Shown here: positions 32,160 to 39,936 of the stretch, one piece after another
Numbering within the stretch: position 1 is the stretch's first letter
Layout: every line of letters begins with the position of its first letter
From: DAOUKH01 sp034421515
GTDB taxonomy: Bacteria; Chloroflexota; Dehalococcoidia; SHYB01
Direction of reading: 5' to 3'
DNA length: 64,000 nt
NCBI GenBank assembly: GCA_034421515.1
Contig: DAOUKH010000074.1
Span: 12,810-76,809, forward strand
Program-made: the position numbers and the translations under genes
Notes under the pieces: model-generated
Told to the model about the DNA's origin: nothing
What the model saw: only the letters and a program-made list of their open reading frames with translations
Databases searched by the model: none

Positions 32160-33095
32160 TCAAGTCCCTTGGACAGGAACCGCTGTGCACCCCTCCTTTT
32201 TCAAAGCCTCCAACATGGCCGCCGTATACGCGGGATTAGGAATTTTCTGCACGACCGCAAATAGCTCTTTGCCGGCTGGACTGAACAAAATCCCCCTGAT
32301 TCGATAAGGTTTCTTATCCTTGGACCAACGCAGTAACCAAGCCAATTCCTGTTGTCGGACGACTTGAGAATCCGCAGCCAATTCGGTGTACGAAGTCACG
32401 CTGTCGTTGATGAGCCTATGGTGAGCCAATCGCATCAAAACGTCGTACGACAGTCCATAGGGCCGCAACGAGTTGGCTCCTGGGTTCCCACAACCCACGA
32501 CAATAATCGGTCTTCCATCCAAGTAGCAGAGCGCCGCTGAACATAGCGTTTGAAACTCCTCGGCGCGTTCCCTCTTCAGATCTCTAGCTATCGACATGGT
32601 GTCGTTCGACACGCTGCCGGGCGACTCCAATTCACCAGCCAAAAGGCGCGCCCAGAGGTTCTGCAAAGTCTCATCGGACACGTTGCTCGCCTCCGATATC
32701 CACCTGTGTCGGAACTCGGGGCTAAATTGGTTAAGGTTCACCTTCGACCAATCTACTATCGAATCTGCTTTCAACATTGCATTCACGGTATTGGTGACTA
32801 GCCGCCTAACTTCCTCTTGATGTGCGTCGCCGAACGTCTCGACCTCCATCGCAAGGCCGCGGTAACGAACATCAGTGATCCCAGCTTGCAACATCCTCTG
32901 GACAACTGCGTAGTCAGCTTCTAAGTTCTTTCTGTCCTGGCCGCCCCGCAGGAACGTGCTGAAGGCAGCAAGAAGACCCGGAGCCATCGCACGAACAATC
33001 GGGGGTGCCCCCGTAACTATTTCTGATTCATCCAACTTACGAATTCTCCTATCCGTCGCTGCGGGAAAATTCCCATGATGCCCATAGCCCACCAT
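32160..33095 (-). CDS. DUF2806-like protein
   Basis: 311-aa soluble protein with a pattern I associate with DUF2806: RWISEASNVSDETLQNLWAR followed by LLAGELESPGSVSNDT at about residues 131-166, and ARDLKRERAEEFQTLCSAAL after it. The N-terminal part has a helix ADYAVVQRMLQAGITDVRYR. The C-terminal part has LRPYGLSYDVLMRLAHHRLI and a small strand-rich end, IRGILFSPAGKELFAVV. ATG at 33095 is used; a TTG 30 nt earlier is possible. DUF2806 proteins have no established biochemistry and occur sporadically, often on accessory DNA. It is the last gene of the three-gene insert. Confidence 0.6.
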   Translation of the reverse strand: MVGYGHHGNFPAATDRRIRKLDESEIVTGAPPIVRAMAPGLLAAFSTFLRGGQDRKNLEADYAVVQRMLQAGITDVRYRGLAMEVETFGDAHQEEVRRLVTNTVNAMLKADSIVDWSKVNLNQFSPEFRHRWISEASNVSDETLQNLWARLLAGELESPGSVSNDTMSIARDLKRERAEEFQTLCSAALCYLDGRPIIVVGCGNPGANSLRPYGLSYDVLMRLAHHRLINDSVTSYTELAADSQVVRQQELAWLLRWSKDKKPYRIRGILFSPAGKELFAVVQKIPNPAYTAAMLEALKKEGCTAVPVQGT

Positions 33096-33263
33096 ACTAT
33101 GGCATGTGGGTGAGCCTATAACCAAGCGGCGAGTCTCGCCCCATTACGGTTCGTGATGCCCACAGGGGAAGGCAACGAGCCCTCCTCAAGGACACAAACC
33201 CGCACGAATGGTGTTCTCCGACTATGCGCTGGCCACGAGCAAGGACCACATGGCCTTCCCCTT

Positions 33264-33827
33264 TCAACTCCAAGGCCATGCCCGGCTTCCCCTTCTTGCA
33301 TTTCGAAGCTTTCGCTTCGAGGCGATTGCCCGTCCCCACATCCACTGCACAAACAGTTGCAGCGAACGGGCTAACCACCTTCCTAAGGGGAACAGAGGTC
33401 TGAGGATCATCCTGACAGAGAGAAAGAGGATCAACGCAAGTCCACCCCACACCAGAATTACTGACCACCACTGGTCGGGAGGGATTTCAGAGAGCGCGGA
33501 TAGCAGACTTGCCAGGAAGGCCGACCACATGAGCACTTCGAGGAACTGTGAGAAGGGAGACACCTGGCGAATGGCCCAAGTTCGAAGTGGCGGTATCACG
33601 GAAGCCACCGCGAGGACGAACGATAGGGTCGCCAGAAATGCGATGATGGTGAGGGTCACCTCCTGTGGAAAGGTGGGAGCCGTCACGTTGAAGATGGGTA
33701 ATTCGCTTGAGTTATCTGATGGCTGCCAAGCCTGAGCCATCAGGAGCGCGCCGGAGAAGGCGACTACAGCGTTGCCCACCAACCACTCTTCCTTGATCTG
33801 CTCTTCGTCGATCCCTTCTGCGCGCAC
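33264..33827 (-). CDS. Uncharacterised membrane protein with four helices
   Basis: 187-aa protein. A short charged N-terminus (MRAEGIDEEQIKEEW) is followed by four likely membrane segments: VGNAVVAFSGALLMAQAW, EVTLTIIAFLATLSFVLAVA, FLEVLMWSAFLASLLSAL and WWSVILVWGGLALILFLSV. It ends in a strongly basic tail (RAIASKRKLRNARRGSR). The GTG start at 33827 is supported by GGAGGAG 5 nt upstream. It lies about 35 nt after the nuclease-like gene and about 170 nt before the DUF2806-like gene. I recognise no family. A membrane component beside a nuclease-like protein is a common layout in defence loci, but that is inference. Confidence 0.6.
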   Translation of the reverse strand: MRAEGIDEEQIKEEWLVGNAVVAFSGALLMAQAWQPSDNSSELPIFNVTAPTFPQEVTLTIIAFLATLSFVLAVASVIPPLRTWAIRQVSPFSQFLEVLMWSAFLASLLSALSEIPPDQWWSVILVWGGLALILFLSVRMILRPLFPLGRWLARSLQLFVQWMWGRAIASKRKLRNARRGSRAWPWS

Positions 33828-33861
33828 CTATCTCCTCCGCCCGCTATTGGGAGAGTCCAAA

Positions 33862-34914
33862 TCAGGTCTCGGATTTCGTCTCGCCGATCCCCGTGGACGA
33901 TTCCAGACTCGCCTTCGTGCTCAGCCCGTCGGAGCGTCCCTTGTAGCTGTTCCGAACCGTCTCGATGGCCTCTGCGAGCTGTCCCACCAGGTTCAGAACC
34001 ATGGGGTCATCTGACCTGACGTGAGGGTTCAGAGGCTTGAGACTCATCTCCACGTGTACCTCCCTTGATCCAACCGGGACGACGAACCGTGCCGGTCCAT
34101 CCTTCGCACCCCTCACGGCCCTGAGCAGGATCTTCCCCAAGTCCTGCTCCAGAGTCTGGCGCACAGATAGAATCGAGTTCTGCTCGTCCATGAGCCGCTC
34201 GTGTTCAAGCACCTCCATGGCCCTGTCGCAGTTCCATGAGCACAGCTCTGCGACGATCAGGTCTCCCGTCCTGGGAAACGTGGGACCTGCCAGGTCGGGT
34301 GAGGAGCCACGGAAGCTGGCAAATGTCAGATTCCCGGCCTCATCTAGCATCATGTCCAAACTGGACCACGTTGAGTCCCCTTCACTACTCCGGCGCATCA
34401 CCTCGTCCGCGACCTGCTCCATGAGTTTCATCTGTCTCTTGGTTTCTTCCGGCAAGGTCGGATCGAAGTCCCACCACGGACGGGACGGCTGCAGGCCAGG
34501 AACGAGTGTCTGTCTGTCGGGCGCAAGGATCGTGAACAATGGGATGTTCAACTCCACAGCCACACGGCATGAGTTCGAAGGACGGTTCGACCGTACGATT
34601 TCGATAAAGGCCGTCGGCTGGCGATGAGTGTCTAGGACAGTGATGTCGGGGCGGCATTTCGTCCCGCTGACCGGCGATGACTGGTCCCGTTCAAGCACCA
34701 CGAACCCAGCTCCCCTCAAGACGTCGTAGCTGTGAGGATGCATCCGTTCACAAAACCACAGCATCTCCTGCGAAGGCTCCCGGTGACGCCCTCTGTGCAT
34801 GGGCGGGTGACCATCTCTGCTCTCTCCAAACTCACACGCCATACATCCGCTCAGCTTGCGCTCTAGATGGTCAAAGAGGTCATGTTTCCATTGTTCGTGC
34901 TGCTTTGACGGCAT
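33862..34914 (-). CDS. Putative nuclease-like protein (PD-(D/E)xK-type pattern)
   Basis: 350-aa soluble protein of unknown function. Residues 24-27 form CMAC, with further His and Cys up to residue 60 (CERMHPHSY), suggesting a small metal-binding head. Residues 85-110 read TKCRPDITVLDTHRQPTAFI then EIVRSNRPS: a PD, then E-x-V about 15 residues later, like the CoiA/restriction-type PD-(D/E)xK core but with Val in place of the catalytic Lys. The rest is helical and charged, without motifs I know, and ends in a Ser/Thr-rich tail. It is first in the three-gene insert, with GTCACAAGTGAC (34984-34995), a small inverted repeat, upstream. Activity is unproven. Confidence 0.55.
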   Translation of the reverse strand: MPSKQHEQWKHDLFDHLERKLSGCMACEFGESRDGHPPMHRGRHREPSQEMLWFCERMHPHSYDVLRGAGFVVLERDQSSPVSGTKCRPDITVLDTHRQPTAFIEIVRSNRPSNSCRVAVELNIPLFTILAPDRQTLVPGLQPSRPWWDFDPTLPEETKRQMKLMEQVADEVMRRSSEGDSTWSSLDMMLDEAGNLTFASFRGSSPDLAGPTFPRTGDLIVAELCSWNCDRAMEVLEHERLMDEQNSILSVRQTLEQDLGKILLRAVRGAKDGPARFVVPVGSREVHVEMSLKPLNPHVRSDDPMVLNLVGQLAEAIETVRNSYKGRSDGLSTKASLESSTGIGETKSET

Positions 34915-35166
34915 GTCGCATTACTCCACGATGGGCTTGCTCTATCCTATGGGTTCATCGCGATGGTCAGCCAGACAGCCTTGTCACAAGTGACGAGCTG
35001 TCCTGCCTCCCTTGAAGAACATCTAGGCCGTCTTCAGGGACCTAGGACACCACGTGCCCTAATTGAATTTGCCTGAGGGCCGACTCCAATCTCGCGCCGA
35101 GTCCCTGCGTGGCAGGTGCCTTTCCCCACTGGGAACCCGCGAGAGGTCACCGACAGCCGGACGTCG

Positions 35167-35946
35167 CTAGTCGATGTGGAGCTCCCGCTCCGTAACCGCC
35201 ACATCGACGAAGTGGTAGCGCGTCTCGCCGTCGATCTTGCGGGCGGCGATGGCTTGGCCGGTGATGTCCGAGTGGGTGATGAAGTAGAGGACAAGGCGCG
35301 CCACGTCGCTGGGGTCCAGGAGCCCCATGCCCGACCGGTCGTCGGGGACGGGCTGGGAGGCCCACTTGAGGATGGGCGTGTCGACGCCGCCGGGGCAGAT
35401 CGCGTTGACGCGGATGCCGTCGGCGGCCCCCGCCTCGGCGAAGGCGGTGGTCAGGCTCAGCACGCCCGCCTTCGAGGCGGAATAGGCCGGGCCGGGCGCG
35501 TAGGGGTGAATCGCGGCCATCGAGGCCGTGTTCACGATCGCGCCGCCGCCGGCCCGCATCAGGGGCAGGACCGCCCGCGACATGAGGAAGTAGCCGGTCA
35601 GGTTCACGTCGACCACCCGCCGCCAGACGTCCTCGGGGTGCTCCTCGATGCTCCCGTAGCTGCGCAGGATGCCCGCGTTGTTGTGCAGCGCGTCGACGCC
35701 GCCGTAGTTCGACAGCGCCGTGCCCACGATCTGCTGCACGTCCTTGTTCACCGAGTGGTCGCCCACCGCCGCCACGGCCTCGCCGCCCGCCGCCGCGATG
35801 GCGGAGACCGTCTCGGCGGCCCCGTCGCCGTCGATGTCGGCGGCCACGACCCTGGCGCCCTCCGAGGCAAGCAGCGCCGCGGTGGCGCGTCCCATTCCCG
35901 ACGCCGCGCCGGTGACGATCGCAACCTTGCCGTCGAGTTTGCCCAT
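35167..35946 (-). CDS. Short-chain dehydrogenase/reductase (third of three in tandem)
   Basis: Classical SDR, 259 aa, NAD(H)-preferring by the Asp after strand 2 (VVAADIDGDG). Cofactor loop VTGAASGMGRATAALL, structural HNNAGILRS, catalytic Ser in IVNTASMAAIHPYAPGPA and the YSASK tyrosine-lysine pair, then IRVNAICPGGVDTPIL. The C-terminus has a longer-than-usual tail (GETRYHFVDVAVTERELHI), replacing the common xxDGG ending, as in its two neighbours. Its ATG shares one base with the previous SDR stop. The substrate is unknown; the shared organisation suggests related substrates for all three. Confidence 0.86.
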   Translation of the reverse strand: MGKLDGKVAIVTGAASGMGRATAALLASEGARVVAADIDGDGAAETVSAIAAAGGEAVAAVGDHSVNKDVQQIVGTALSNYGGVDALHNNAGILRSYGSIEEHPEDVWRRVVDVNLTGYFLMSRAVLPLMRAGGGAIVNTASMAAIHPYAPGPAYSASKAGVLSLTTAFAEAGAADGIRVNAICPGGVDTPILKWASQPVPDDRSGMGLLDPSDVARLVLYFITHSDITGQAIAARKIDGETRYHFVDVAVTERELHID

Positions 35947-36734
35947 CAGAATGCCTCCACGCCGCTCAGGCGTTCGTACTGGTTGGGGAGCACGAGGTCG
36001 TAGACCGGGCCGGCGTCGCCCAGGCTCGTGTAGACCAGGGCGGCGCGCATCTCTTCATTGACCGCGAGATAGAAGACCGCGCGGGCGAGGTCCATGGGGT
36101 CGAGCAGCGTCTCCGGCTTCTGGAGCGCGGCGCGGCCGGTGTCGGAGACCTCCAGCATCGGCGTCCGCGTCATGCCGGGCAGGACGGCGTTCACGCGGAT
36201 GTTGTCGCCCTCGACGAGCTGCTGCAGACCCTGGGTCAGACCCAGCACGCCGAACTTGGCGGCGGAGTAGGCGAGCGCGATCCCGTAGGCCGCCACGCCC
36301 GCGCCCGACGACGTGTTGACGATGGCGCCGCCGCCCTGCGCCCGCATGACGGGGATGACGGCCTTCGAGCAGATGAAGAGCGACGACAGGTTGACGTCGA
36401 TGATGCGCCGCCACTCGTCGACGCCCACGTCGTCGATGTCGCGGTGGTGGGCGATGATCGCCGCGTTGTTGTGCAGGAAGTCGACCCGCCCGTAGGCGCT
36501 CAGGGCCTTGCCCACCAGCTCCTGTACCTGGGGGACGTCGGAGACGTCGGCTGCGGCGAAGATGGCCTCGCCGTCGGCCTCGGCGATCATGCGGACGGTC
36601 TCCGCGCCCTCGGCTTCCTTCAGGTCGACCGCCACGACGCTCACGCCGCGCTCGGCAAAAGGCAGGGCCGAGGCGCGGCCGATGCCGCCGGCGGCCCCGG
36701 TCACGATGGCGACCTTGCCGTCGGCGCGCCTCAT
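35946..36734 (-). CDS. Short-chain dehydrogenase/reductase (second of three in tandem)
   Basis: Classical SDR, 262 aa. The start is the ATG at 36734, overlapping the first SDR's stop (ATGA); the frame upstream of it is out-of-frame sequence of that gene. Motifs: KVAIVTGAAGGIGRASALPF, VVAVDLKEAEG (NAD preference), FLHNNAAIIAHH (NNAA instead of NNAG), NTSSGAGVAAYG and the YSAAK active site, IRVNAVLPGMTRTPML. The C-terminal LVYTSLGDAGPVYDLVLPNQ has no usual xDGG motif. Confidence 0.86.
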   Translation of the reverse strand: MRRADGKVAIVTGAAGGIGRASALPFAERGVSVVAVDLKEAEGAETVRMIAEADGEAIFAAADVSDVPQVQELVGKALSAYGRVDFLHNNAAIIAHHRDIDDVGVDEWRRIIDVNLSSLFICSKAVIPVMRAQGGGAIVNTSSGAGVAAYGIALAYSAAKFGVLGLTQGLQQLVEGDNIRVNAVLPGMTRTPMLEVSDTGRAALQKPETLLDPMDLARAVFYLAVNEEMRAALVYTSLGDAGPVYDLVLPNQYERLSGVEAF

Positions 36735-37534
36735 TGGGGGCCGATGACGTCGGCCAGGCCGATGGTGGTCTGCGCCGGCGGGTCCTGCACCTGGAGGTAC
36801 TCGACCCTGCCCTCGGCGTCGCGGGCCACCACCATCATGAAGCGGTCGAGGTCCTCGCGCTCGGCGAGGTACTGCACCGCGCGGGCGAGGTCGTCGGCGT
36901 CCATCGGGGCCATCGCCACGGACCCCAGGTTGGCGCGCGCCCGCGGGTTCCGCGTCATGGGCGTGTCGGTGAAGCCGGGGCAGATCGCGTTCACCCGGAT
37001 GTTCGCCCCCCGGAGCATGTCGGGCAGGGTGCGGGTGAGGGAGATCACGCCCGCCTTCGCCGCGGCGTAGCTCGGCGAGTACGGCACCGACACGAGCCCG
37101 CCCTGCGACGACATGTTGATGATGACCCCGCCCCCGCCGTCGCGCATCACCGGCGCGACCGCCTTGGCGACCAGGAACGGCCCGTTCAGGTTGACGTCGA
37201 TGACGCGGCGGAACTCCTCGATGGGCCACGCTTCGAGCGAGTCGTGCCGGCGCATGATCGCGGCGTTGTTGTGGAGCAGGTCGATGCGCCCAAAGGTGGA
37301 GACGGCCTTGTCGACCGCCGCGGCCACGTCGCTCTCCGACGACACGTCGGCCTGGACGAAGATCGCCTTGCTGTCCCCGTGGCCGATCTCGGCGATGGTC
37401 TCGCGGCCCGCCTCGTCGTCGACGTCGACGGCCACCACGTTCGCCCCGATCCGGGCGAACCGGACCGCCGTCGCGCGCCCAATCCCCATCCCCGCTCCCG
37501 TGACGAACGCAACCTTCCCTGTCCACGAAGCCAT
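36731..37534 (-). CDS. Short-chain dehydrogenase/reductase (first of three in tandem)
   Basis: Classical SDR, 267 aa. Motifs: KVAFVTGAGMGIGRATAVRF, VVAVDVDDEAG, LLHNNAAIMRRH (NNAA), INMSSQGGLVSVPYSPS with the YAAAK active site, IRVNAICPGFTDTPMTRNPR. The C-terminal MMVVARDAEGRVEYLQVQDP again replaces the canonical end. It heads a coupled run of three paralogues; upstream is a repeat-bearing gap and then the second thiolase/DUF35 pair. The three are alike enough to suggest duplication, but they have diverged well beyond recent copying. Confidence 0.86.
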   Translation of the reverse strand: MASWTGKVAFVTGAGMGIGRATAVRFARIGANVVAVDVDDEAGRETIAEIGHGDSKAIFVQADVSSESDVAAAVDKAVSTFGRIDLLHNNAAIMRRHDSLEAWPIEEFRRVIDVNLNGPFLVAKAVAPVMRDGGGGVIINMSSQGGLVSVPYSPSYAAAKAGVISLTRTLPDMLRGANIRVNAICPGFTDTPMTRNPRARANLGSVAMAPMDADDLARAVQYLAEREDLDRFMMVVARDAEGRVEYLQVQDPPAQTTIGLADVIGPQ

Positions 37535-37757
37535 AGCTCTCGCCTCCCGTCATCCCTCCCGTGGGACTGCGGCGCATGGTAGCCGCGCCCCCGCCGCACC
37601 GGCAACCCCTGGTCACCCGCCCCTTCCCCCTGGCGGCCACCTTAAACCTCCCTCCCTTTATGGGAGGGACTGAGGGAGGGCACGCGTCGCCAGGGCGCGT
37701 CGGAGGGGCCGGTGGGGTGGTCTCCCCTCTTCTCCCCACGGGAGAAGAGGCGGCGGC
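37535..37757. repeat. Intergenic region with two palindromic repeat elements
   Basis: The 223-nt gap between the thiolase stop and the first SDR start holds a full copy of the ACCTTAAACCT element at 37638-37683, folding as CCTCCCTCCC/ GGGAGGG with GAGGGAGGGCAC, and a copy of CTTCTCCCCACGGGAGAAG at 37725-37747, shared with 5566-5596. GGTGGGG-type linker sequence between the two is also shared with the first gap. No gene is recognised. Confidence 0.7.
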
Positions 37758-38990
37758 CTAGTCCTTGGCGAGGAGGACGAAGTTGCCGCCGCCGGTGGGC
37801 GGGCCCATCGTCACCGCCATGCCGACCTTGGGGTCACGGACGGCGCGGCAGACGCCCTTGGCGTGGGAGTGCTCGCCCCGCTCCCAGCCGGGGCAGTCGT
37901 CCATCACCTCGCCGCGCAGCTGCCGGGCGGCCTCGATGGGCCGGAAGAGCGACGGCGTCCCGTTGTGGCTGAACGCCATGCAGCCGCCGTCAGTGCAGGT
38001 CGGATACCGCCCGTCGAGATCCATGACGCCGCTCTCGACGAACGGCCCGCCCTCGCCCGGCTTGCAGAAGCCGAGCATCTCCCACTGGGTCAGCATCCAG
38101 ATGGCGAAGCCGTCGTACAGCTCGACGAAGTCCACGTCGTCCCGGGTCACCCCGGCGCGGTGGAAACCCTTGTCGACCCAGTCGGTGGCGAACGGACCGC
38201 CGAGGTGGTGTTCGAGCAGCGGCGCCTCGGCGTAGGCGGGGTAGGAGAGTTGGTCGCCGCCCCCCAGGATGTGCACCGGCGGCTTCTTGAGGTCGCGCGC
38301 CCGCTCGGCGGTGGTGATGATCATCGCCCCGCCCCCGTCGTTGACCTGGGCGCACATGAGCACCGTGAGCGGCGAGGCGATCATGCGGGCGTTCACCACG
38401 CGCTCGACGTCATAGGGCCCCCGTCCGTACATCAGCGCCTGCGGGTTCACGTGGCCGTAGTTCCGCACCGTCGCCGATGCCGCGGCGAGCTGCTCGGGCG
38501 TCGTGCCGTACACCGCCATATGCCGCGACGCGACCAGCGCGAACTGCACCGCGGTGTAGGAGCCCGTCCAGCCGGTGAACTCCTGGACGTGGCGCGTCCA
38601 CGGGGCGGTGCGCCCGTCGGGAGGCTGGGTCATGCCCCGCCCCAGGATAATGGCCACGGTGTCGACGTTGCCCGTCTTGATCGCCGCAGCCGCGTCCACG
38701 ATCGCCGGCGCGCCGCTCTCGGCCGCGTTCACGGCGCCCGTCTGCCAGCGGAGCGGGATGCCCAACAGATACGACCAGTTCGCCTTCATGCCGTAGACGG
38801 GAGCCGCCGGATTTTGGGGCCAGGCGTCGAGCTGGACGAACAGTCCCTCTACGTCCTGTATGGTCAGGCCCGCGTCGTCGAGGGCGCCGCGCAGCGCCTC
38901 CATGGCGTGAGAGAAGCCGCTCCGGCGCTCGCCGCGCGTCTGCTTCGTCGTGTAGAGCCCGACGATGGCCGCGTCGCGGGGGCCCGGCAT
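37758..38990 (-). CDS. Thiolase-fold protein lacking the usual nucleophilic Cys
   Basis: 410-aa protein of the same Ltp/SCP-x-like group as the one at 27356-28522. Features: AAIVGLYTTKQTRGERRSGF, LDDAGLTIQDVEGLFVQ, TGAVNAAESGAPAIVDAAAA at the site where the nucleophile loop is expected (no Cys seen), VNDGGGAMIITTAERARDLK, VDFVELYDGFAIWMLTQWEM, and GGCMAFSHNGTPSLFRPIEA where other members have HGGxxxxGH (here the His is moved). It is coupled by TGATG to a DUF35 gene upstream. Lack of the Cys suggests aldolase-type or structural rather than thiolytic action, as in lipid-transfer/ChsH2-type aldolases. Confidence 0.8.
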   Translation of the reverse strand: MPGPRDAAIVGLYTTKQTRGERRSGFSHAMEALRGALDDAGLTIQDVEGLFVQLDAWPQNPAAPVYGMKANWSYLLGIPLRWQTGAVNAAESGAPAIVDAAAAIKTGNVDTVAIILGRGMTQPPDGRTAPWTRHVQEFTGWTGSYTAVQFALVASRHMAVYGTTPEQLAAASATVRNYGHVNPQALMYGRGPYDVERVVNARMIASPLTVLMCAQVNDGGGAMIITTAERARDLKKPPVHILGGGDQLSYPAYAEAPLLEHHLGGPFATDWVDKGFHRAGVTRDDVDFVELYDGFAIWMLTQWEMLGFCKPGEGGPFVESGVMDLDGRYPTCTDGGCMAFSHNGTPSLFRPIEAARQLRGEVMDDCPGWERGEHSHAKGVCRAVRDPKVGMAVTMGPPTGGGNFVLLAKD

Positions 38991-39403
38991 CAGGAGGCCG
39001 GCCTGAACGGGTAGAGGGTGATCTCGTCGTTCACCTTCTCGAAGGCGACCTCGACGGCCATGCCCACCCGCAGCTCGTCATGCGGACAGCCCACGATGGT
39101 GCTGAGCATGGCGGGGCCTTCCTCCAAACGGATCACGGCGACGACGTACGGGTCGGGGAAAACGACGGGGTCGGAGGAACGATGGATGACGGAGAAGCTG
39201 TAGACCTCGCCCCGCCCGCTGACCTCGGTCCACTCGAACGCCTCGGAGAGGCAGCGGGGGCAAGCCGGCTGCGGCGTCCAGCGGTAGAAGCCGCAGTCGG
39301 AGCACTTGGGGACGAGGAGCCGGCCCGCTCGCGTCCCCTCCCAGAACGGGCGCGAGAAGTCGGTGGGAACGGGCAGCGGCCGGGTTCGTGGCGAAGAGGT
39401 CAT
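38990..39403 (-). CDS. DUF35 OB-fold/zinc-ribbon protein, second copy
   Basis: 137-aa DUF35 family protein. N-terminal helix DFSRPFWEGTRAGRLLVPK, zinc ribbon CSDCGFYRWTPQPACPRC (CxxC...CxxC), OB domain with GEVYSFSVIHRSSDPVVFPD, VVAVIRLEEGPAMLSTIVGC and GMAVEVAFEKV. It lies upstream of its thiolase partner, the reverse of the gene order in the 26928-28522 pair, but with the same one-base TGATG junction. It likely forms the partner subunit of that thiolase-fold protein. Confidence 0.86.
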   Translation of the reverse strand: MTSSPRTRPLPVPTDFSRPFWEGTRAGRLLVPKCSDCGFYRWTPQPACPRCLSEAFEWTEVSGRGEVYSFSVIHRSSDPVVFPDPYVVAVIRLEEGPAMLSTIVGCPHDELRVGMAVEVAFEKVNDEITLYPFRPAS

Positions 39404-39486
39404 AGGGAGAGGGGGGCGCGCTTGGGGGCGCCGCGAGTCTAGGAGACGGCTTCTTCCCTGTCAACGCTGCCCGTGCCCGGACGTTG

Positions 39487-39933
39487 CTACTCGAGGGGGT
39501 TCAACGTGCGCAGCCCCTCTTCCTCGGCGGCGTCGAGCAGGTCGTCGTCGGCACTGGTGAATACCGGCGTATCGGGAGCCGCCGGCCTCAGCGTCAGGCA
39601 GCCCGCGAGATGCAGCGCGTCGTCGGCCCGCAGCGGGTGCCGCTCCAAAAGGGCGCAGGCAAGGTCGATCACGGAGTCGTTGACGTTCTGGCGGAGGAAG
39701 AACGACTCCAAGTCCTCGCTGAAACGATCCAGCAGGTCCGAGGCCTCCTCGTCGTCGAGGGCGCCCTCCCGCTGGCGCCGGCCCACCGCCGACCACAGCT
39801 CGGCTTGGGCGACGGAGAGCACGGCGAACTGATTCGCACCATCGCCGTCGGCAAGCTCCAGCATACGTTCGGTGCCGGCCTCGGCGACGTAGAGCTTGAC
39901 CAGGGCGCTCGTGTCCAGGTAGTAGAGCGCCAC
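39487..39933 (-). CDS. PIN-domain RNase toxin (VapC-like)
   Basis: 148-aa PIN-domain protein, probably the toxin of a type II toxin-antitoxin pair. The first acidic residue is in ALYYLDTSALVKLYVAEAG near residue 7, the second in VAQAELWSAVGRRQ, and the third in LRADDALHLAGCLTL near residue 105; a fourth acidic site is in VFTSADDDLL. These form the usual Mg-binding quartet. It starts 3 nt after the 210-aa gene, so the two are co-translated. The RNA target is unknown. Confidence 0.82.
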   Translation of the reverse strand: MALYYLDTSALVKLYVAEAGTERMLELADGDGANQFAVLSVAQAELWSAVGRRQREGALDDEEASDLLDRFSEDLESFFLRQNVNDSVIDLACALLERHPLRADDALHLAGCLTLRPAAPDTPVFTSADDDLLDAAEEEGLRTLNPLE

Positions 39934-39936
39934 CGC

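Larger units (their letters stand above)
32019..35166. other. Lower-GC accessory insert between dnaJ and the SDR cluster
   Basis: Base composition drops visibly over this stretch (near 50-58% G+C by eye against about two-thirds around it), and codon use is less GC-biased. It carries three minus-strand genes not related to their neighbours: a DUF2806-like protein, a four-helix membrane protein and a nuclease-like protein. The gene-free parts are 32019-32159, 33096-33263 and 34915-35166. I found no tRNA, integrase, transposase or flanking direct repeat that would define the edges, so the limits are approximate. Confidence 0.6.

Noticed and set aside
32019..35166. Integrative element with attachment sites
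   Set aside because: No integrase, tRNA or clear direct repeats at the edges; similar short strings on both sides do not match well enough.
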